The translations under genes and the position numbers were made by a program. From Trichaptum fuscoviolaceum (Eukaryota; Basidiomycota; Agaricomycetes; Hymenochaetales; Trichaptaceae): a DNA stretch of 64,000 nucleotides. This document shows positions 57,755 through 64,000 of this stretch, piece by piece. The notes under the pieces were generated by a model, which worked only from the letters and a program-made list of their open reading frames with translations, ran no database searches and had not been told where the DNA came from. The stretch covers positions 1,240,001-1,304,000 of the forward strand of contig CAJSYZ010000011.1 of NCBI GenBank assembly GCA_910574455.1. The letters run 5' to 3'. Position 1 is the first letter of the stretch. The number at the start of each line of letters is the position of its first letter.

Positions 57755-58188
57755 TTCTTCTTCTCGCTTTCTAAGTGCCTGGAAATAGTATTCCAACTCC
57801 ACCAGGTCCTTCAATCGCAGGTACGCCTTAAAATTTTTGATTCGATGACCGGAACTCTTTCCTGAAGGCGCTCGTAGTGTCGGGCTCGCGAGGAAATGCG
57901 AGTACTTCGTACTATGTTTGAGCCGACTAAGTGTCCGAAGAATGTCAGATTCACAGCGAGAGCATGAAGAGTTGAACGCAGTCCGCCCAGATTCCACGAA
58001 CACATAACACGCGCTTATTTTTAGAACTTCAAGTGCTTATGTCCTGATCTATTTTTAATCCGAACCAAATACTATACATGATTTCTCATCCACAAACTAC
58101 TATCCTACAATACTTATAGTAGATGTCGAGAGTTGGAAGGCTAGAATGAAGGATGCGCGTTCCGGTTTCACTTGTAGAGCTGTATCAC
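57755..58188. other. Short intergenic region upstream of UTP23
   Basis: It contains an 83-codon in-frame extension of UTP23 (57755-58003, SSCSRCESDILRTL, KAYLRLKDLVELEYYFQALR). This may be a chance open frame, part of the UTP23 5' leader, or a longer N-terminus. The rest is the 3' flank of MAM3. Confidence 0.35.
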
Positions 58189-61100
58189 TTAAGCCCCTTT
58201 CCAATAATCATTGTGAACAGAATCCGGAGGCGCCTCACCCTCCTGCTCAGTCTGCTTCGCAAGCTGTTTCTGCTTCTTGATCTCTTCAGCTACGACAGTA
58301 CCTGCACTAGGTGAAGCCAGGCTCAATGGACTACTCTTGAATCCACCCTTCGATTTGCTCAAGCCAGATGGACGATCGAGAGGGACTGCGACACCAACTG
58401 TAGGAGTAGAAGGACCACTGCTTGTCGAGATACCAGAACCACCCATTTGTCCGCGGCGCTTCCGGTCCACTAAGATAGCTTCTAGCGAGGGTGCGGGAGA
58501 GCTACTGCGAGGAGAAGCCGTTGCGCCGCTGGTGAAAGGGAAAGACGGACCAGCTACCGTGGCCTTCGGAGCTGCAAAGGTAGTCGTCTGTAGCTGGGTT
58601 GCAGCGTTATATCCGAACTGCTTATCATCCGAAGACGACTCAGGGCTGGGGTTTTCGACAATCTGTCCAAGAACTCTTGCTTCATTCTCTAACTGCGACG
58701 CCGAAACTGCCAAAGACTCCGTAACATTAATGACCGGTATATTCTCCGCCTGCACAGGAATTGTAGCCGTAGGCACGTTGACTCCCGGTGTTGGCAAGGA
58801 TTTAGTAGGTTCCCTCGGAGTGGGCGGCGCACTCCTACTACGTAGGATATTCTTGAAATTCGACAAATTTGGAATAGCTATCGGCTTCGTCACGGAAAGA
58901 CCCAAGGACTTCATGGGTGTGGCCTGTCGAACAGGAGGTGTGATTGAGCCCGTAATCATCCTATCCTTCTTGGCATTTCCAGCGAGCTCAGGCGCTGAGT
59001 TCTTCTTGACAAGCGTCTTTCTTGGGTCCGGCTGGTGTTGATCCGCACCAGGGGGTACAAACGATTGAGAGTGAGCACCCGTCCCTTCAACATCAAATTC
59101 GTCATAGATTTCCTCTCCGATGAGCTCTATCAAGCGCTGTTAGGAAAAGGGCCGCGAGCAATATAACCACGAATTACCTTCTAAGACATCTTCGAGAGTG
59201 ATGATACCAAGCGGCATGAGCTCCGGCTCGAGAGTGAACGCCTGGGTAGCAATATACTCCTCAGCATTTGCCTTCGACATCACCGCATCAGCGGGCATAG
59301 TTTGCTCAAGAGCACCACCCCGTTTCTCCCGCTTCTTCTCCGCATCGACGTTTCCCTTCTCAAGGTCATTTTCATTTTGTTTGCTTCCACGTCTAAGGTG
59401 CTTCGGTTTACGAATGCGACCACGAAAACGGTGGTGAGGATGCTTTTCATCTGCCGTTTCACCACCATCATCGACAGCGGTGTTGTCGGTCGCATTATTG
59501 TCCCTACTATGCTTCCTATCCGATCCAACTGCAGTCGTCCCTTCATCATCATCATCTCCACTATCATCGGATGAACTATCAGAAGAGGAGGAATCCCCAC
59601 GGACAGCACCAAGTAAACGATGAGTTAAACCTTTCTTTACAGCTTTCTTAACACTCTGTGCACGTTCGGTGCTCATCCGACTGACGATCGCCATATGGCT
59701 ACGACCCTCCTGGAAACGATCTAGGATACCGAGTAAAGGTTCGTTCTGCGGGACAATCGGAACCTTGTTCAAACGCATTTTCCGGACAGGCACGGCATCT
59801 AGGAAAAGATGTCAATATTGCCATTGCGATGTTAGAAATAACTCACCTTCAGGATCAAGAAGAACGCATTGCTTTACAAGCAAAATACCCTTTATCTTCT
59901 TAACCTTCACTGTGACTAACCCGTCTGAATTTGTTGATACCTTGCCTTTGAGGTCATCATATTCAGGAGCAAATCCAGCCCCATATCCGGCTTCGAACAC
60001 CGCAATCGCGGCCTGCGTCGGGATGCTAACCTCAACTTCCTCATACACAGGAATGCGTGAGTGACCGGTTGAGCAAATACGCCGCAATGTCTCATAGTCA
60101 AGTTTTGAATCAATGTGCAGCATGAAGACCTTGTCGATCGGCGTCATGGCTTGCCTGACGGTCTTATCTTGGAGATCCAGAGTGGCACCGATTATGGTAA
60201 CTGTATCCTTGCGTAGATCTCCTCCGAGTGGGTTTTGAGATGCGTGCATGGCAATTAGTTCCTTCAATTCTGCATTCTTCTCAGTCTGTCTCAGTAAAAC
60301 GGTGCCCAAAAGATTGCATACCTGCACGTCTGTAAATAATACCATGGTGAGGACCGAGAACAAATTCTAATAGCTTGGCAACAGGCCAAGCAACTATGCC
60401 CTTCGAATGCAAATCAGTATATTCAATGTGCTAGTGTAGTAGACTTACAAAGATATAAATGAGGATTCGGACTGGGCCTGCCATCTTAGCACCGATGTAC
60501 AGTCCATAGCGAGTGCACACCGACTGCGGGATAATTTCAGAGAATCTAAAGACACGGATGTTGTCAGCAACTAGGAAGTTTTGTACAATCTTCAAAGCGC
60601 ATAAAAGGAAAGCACCCGGACTTGACAAATAAGGCTGAGTAATGATGATATGTATAACCTCCAGGTAGGCATCAGTGCGAGTGGCAGTGCCGACCCCACC
60701 TTCATGACGAAATACTTCCGGCACAATCACAAAGCACTAAGGGCTGAATACCACACGTAGGATGATTACACGCAGGAGAGCCCTTTGAATGACCGAAGAT
60801 TGGAGGGGAAACGAAGGCATGGGAAATCTGACACGTACATGACGATAAGGACCGTGCTTACAACCACGGACTGGAAGCCGCCGCCGAGGACCGGGTCGCT
60901 GATGACAGGCAAAGTCTCGTTTACGATCATGTTCGCCAGCAAGAGCGTGACAAGTAGTAAGTGCCCATTCTTACGAATCGGCTTGATCTTGTTCGCGTAT
61001 TCGCGTTGTTTCCTGAAAGAGGATAAGTCGGTTAGCACGGAACTTCATTATGAAGAATGAAATGAAATGATGGTGTGAAAGTAGCCGCTAAAACGCGCAA

Positions 61101-61592
61101 GAACACGATAGATGGAGACAACCCTGACTAACACCCCAATAATTCCACTAGGCGGTTCAAATAGGTAGTTAATGATGTCCACAGCTTTGAAGGCAGTGGG
61201 ACGGCGTTCCAGCAGGAATTGCGTTGCATGTAGGTGGGACTCTCGAAACTGCTTGCACAAGTGAAAGAATGTAGATGAAGAGTAACTCACGGGGTACCCG
61301 ACATACTCAAGACATTCAACTGAGTCTCGTCGAGACTCATATAACCCAGTGTTAGCCCGGCAAAAACGCCTGACAAGATAACGAGTATAGGTATGAGACA
61401 CGCAAATGCAATAAACTGTCCAGGGTTGTCGTGTTTGTTGATTTCTCGCTTCGCGAAGCGTATTGTTGGCCCAGCTGCCGCATCGCGGTTTGGCGACGCG
61501 GGCGAGTCGAACGAGAAAGCATCGTGGGGTGTTGGAATGTGCTCTGAGAGTACGGCGGAAGCAAGAGAAAGCAAAAGTCGAGCAGGGACCAT
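58189..61592 (-). CDS. MAM3: Mam3/CNNM-type membrane protein (DUF21 + CBS)
   Basis: A predicted vacuolar-membrane protein linked in yeast to metal homeostasis. It starts MVPARLLLSLASAVLSEH at 61592 (signal-like). The DUF21 membrane domain has FIAFACLIPILVILSGVFAG, LTLGYMSLDETQLNVLSMSG, HLLLVTLLLANMIVNETLPV, SVVVSTVLIVM and FSEIIPQSVCTRYGLYIGAK. A paired CBS region follows: RRAELKELIAMHAS, DKTVRQAMTPIDKVFMLHID, ICSTGHSRIPVYEE, IPVKKIKGILLVKQ-like text, RMSTERAQ, then ELMPLGIITLEDVLEELIGE and EIYDEFDVEG. A long Ser/Asp-rich insertion interrupts the second CBS. A disordered Ser/Pro-rich tail of about 300 residues closes the protein. Many introns. A TATATAA lies near 61699 upstream. Confidence 0.92.
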
Positions 61593-64000
61593 TCGATAAC
61601 AACCAGCAGCTTCGAATAAGCTACCAGCGAGGAATATAGATGAGTCTGGAAAGCAGCAGAGACAGAAAGGAGAATGTGGCCTCGGAGGAGCGTAACATTA
61701 TATAAACCTCAGTCAGCCCGAGCCGAGTTGCCGAGTCGCGTACATAAACCATATCAACGCGTCATCTAATATTAGTCGCGTCGCGCCTATCATACCTCGA
61801 ACCTCATGGCACCCTTGAATGGAAGTAATTCGTCATTTTTGGTCATTTTGAATTTTGCCTTTAGCATGCAGAAATTGCATGACATTGAGCGAAACTCATG
61901 TCTGACTACCAGGTTATCCAGTGCACCATCTACTGGCTATGACTGGCACCCCAAAAGTAAGTCCAAGGCGCTTCCTATTTTACCGCCCCGGGACTTCCGA
62001 TGGGGTGAGAATAGACTTGCTCAACGTACAAACTCGGTGATAAGATGTCATTGTGTGCATCAAATTCGTACAGAAGTCCTTCCCAGGTGTCCAGATGACC
62101 CGTTTTCGTTGTGAATTTCAATGCAGACACAGACCAAAGAGTCCAGGAACCAGCTTCATTTCCCGGATCCTGTCCGTTGAAAACGCAATACCAACACTAA
62201 ACGAGGCTAACCATCCAACAGACTTGAAGGTAATCGGCATACGGCACTGATAGCGCACATGTGAAGTATCGCATGTCCGAGCTCAGGAATTGCTTGGCTA
62301 AAGACTCATTGGGTTACAACCCATGATACAAGCCGTATAGCAAGTAAACCTCGGCTGAATCAAAGGAGGAGTTTGGGATCGTGAGCTTCTGAGCTGTTGA
62401 TCGAGATTAATCCGTCCCCGGGGCCGATAGCATTGGCCCGGTGAATCGGGATGACAATATGTCCAGCATCGACTCGGACGAATCTCACAGTCAGGACTCC
62501 AGTGATTGACGACGAAGTTTTAATAGAGTCAATTAATCCATAGGTAGTGTTAACACTAGCAGGATCAGGCGTTCTCGAGTGAAACACCAAAGTGATATAT
62601 CAACGCATAAATTGGTCTAAATAGCTCTTTTTTGATAAGAGAGCATAACTTACTCCGTTTACTACTACAGATGTGAGAAGTAGCAATATATTTTCCTATC
62701 TCACCGATAGCTATTACAGTCGCCATCCTGAGAGAGTTCAATGGATGTAAATACTGTGAACACATGTCTCATATGTCGATAACTCAGCGTGAGCGCCAAA
62801 GCCACCGCAAGAAAATACAGCTCAATACTGGTTCCTTCCAAACAAGAATATACTTACCTTGCTCAGCAGTGCTACGTCTCCCTACTATGTATTCATGGAA
62901 TTTGACGCGACGCGTAGCGTGAGAATACGTCATGTGATCATGATAGACATTTTGAATAATATTCTGTTCAAATTCAAGGTTGCCAGTGGGGATGGGCCGT
63001 TCCTTTTCTCTTTCACAACAACTCAGCGGAAACGCACCTCACTTTCTCTGTCGATGATGATCCTTTGGAAAGAAACCAACCGGCGCGATCTGCGACGACG
63101 CAAACAATAAGAAAAAAATATTGTTTGTGTCTCGCTTTCGCTTTTCTTTCTGGACATTGGACACCGTACTAGATCTCATTGCCTGACCTTAGTACACGGA
63201 TGTTGTCATCAAGAAAAATGCCAAGCACAAGCCTGCATCAGAAAAAACAGCCGAGTCATAAACTGGTGAGTGATTGACCCTGGTTTCCGGGCATGCTTCA
63301 AATCATCGACAAGAGGCTACGCTACGGAAGCAAATCCACACTTCTATTGCGACTGCGTTACGCGCGCTTTCCGCAGATGTGGCATACCTACAAAGACGGC
63401 CCCGAATTGACTTGTGAGGTATACTGGTGCTTCCCTCATACTTCCGGAAAATAGGAAGTAGTGGGCATCAAATGAGGTAAAACCCGAGACATTTTCAACG
63501 TCCTGCCATCACTCGATTATATAGCTCGCAGACTCCACCCTTTTCACGTTGCCATAACTGTGCTTACCGAACTTAGCTCGCTCGAAATCTACAGAAATGT
63601 CTGGACGAATTCATTTTCAAATTTCCCGCAGAATTCACCCGGCTTGCATGAACGACTTGAAATACTCCAAAATCTCAAATATTCATTTAAAGCGTTCAAA
63701 GCTGCTTTGTGAAGACCTCGAAGTCCGTGTGGAATGCGACTGATCAAGCCGGACTCTTGGTGAAGTCGATCCGTACCAGCTGCACCTATGGCGACTTGTC
63801 AGGGCATTATGTTAACCAACCCTACTATGTAATTTAGTACTATGTGAGTATTACGTTCACATTTAAGTTGCTTTCAAGTTGCATTCAAAGTCAGGGTAGA
63901 AGGTATTCAAGTGTGGGGTGCGTCAGGTGCATTTTCTGCTCCCGTCTTTGCTCTATCTGATCCATGGATGGTCAACCATAGTGAAACCTTGCTACTCCGA
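61593..64000. other. Terminal region without supported gene
   Basis: I find no gene I can defend. Minus-strand frames at 62360-62590 and 62565-62765 overlap, have no recognisable motif and do not join. 63830-63905 again contains TTTAGTACTATG and TTCAAGTTGCATTCAA words. The region may hold a promoter of MAM3 (TATATAA near 61699) and decayed sequence. Confidence 0.4.

Overview
The window is nuclear DNA of a filamentous basidiomycete, most likely an Agaricomycete. Its genes are compact and cut by many 45-70 bp introns (GT..AG). The recognisable genes are fungal: two phi-class glutathione transferases, a CYP63-like P450, proteasome subunit beta-7, phospholipase C, a p47/Shp1-like UBX protein, Nse3, Utp23 and a Mam3/CNNM protein. 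The transposase is of the Plavaka type, which is typical of mushrooms. All identifications rest on motifs recognised by eye; no search was run.

Layout. 1-11.1 kb is a normal gene block: a tandem GST pair followed by a broken third copy, an ASXH (Asx homology) protein, proteasome beta-7 and a P450. 11.1-17.6 kb is gene-poor. 17.7-18.7 kb holds a secreted Ser/Thr-rich protein with 22 identical-length tandem repeats. 19.2-20.2 kb holds a pseudogene of the EKC/KEOPS kinase BUD32. From 51.1 kb to 61.6 kb the window returns to dense housekeeping genes (PLC, SHP1, NSE3, UTP23, MAM3). The last 2.4 kb holds nothing I can support.

The unusual part is 21.67-50.93 kb. This 29.3-kb island is bracketed by a perfect 13-bp inverted repeat (CATCAGGGAAACT), followed inward on both sides by related and partly collinear subterminal sequence. 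Inside, in order, are: a basic coiled-coil gene with an array of mini-exons; a divergently transcribed, frameshifted Plavaka transposase; an unknown protein on the minus strand; a large unknown gene split in two by a hAT element; a trypsin-like protease gene bracketed by two nearly identical 2.46-kb direct repeats, each carrying the same dead BCS1-like AAA gene; and a DEDDy 3'-5' exonuclease beside the right end. The right end lies 45 bp from a TATA box of the PLC gene. I read the island as a candidate giant, cargo-bearing Plavaka-type transposon that is now decaying. The two-ended element is an inference that needs other copies or an empty site to prove it.

Two further points stand out. Removing the 1.6-kb hAT element (8-bp target duplication GACCCGAC, 19/20 terminal inverted repeat) joins the two flanking open frames into one continuous reading frame, so what look like two genes were one. 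Also, the non-coding DNA of the island, including introns, is built from a small set of short, mostly palindromic words (AACTTGAA, CACTGGCAGTG, GACTCGGAGTC, ACTAGTAGTAC), which appear only sporadically outside it.
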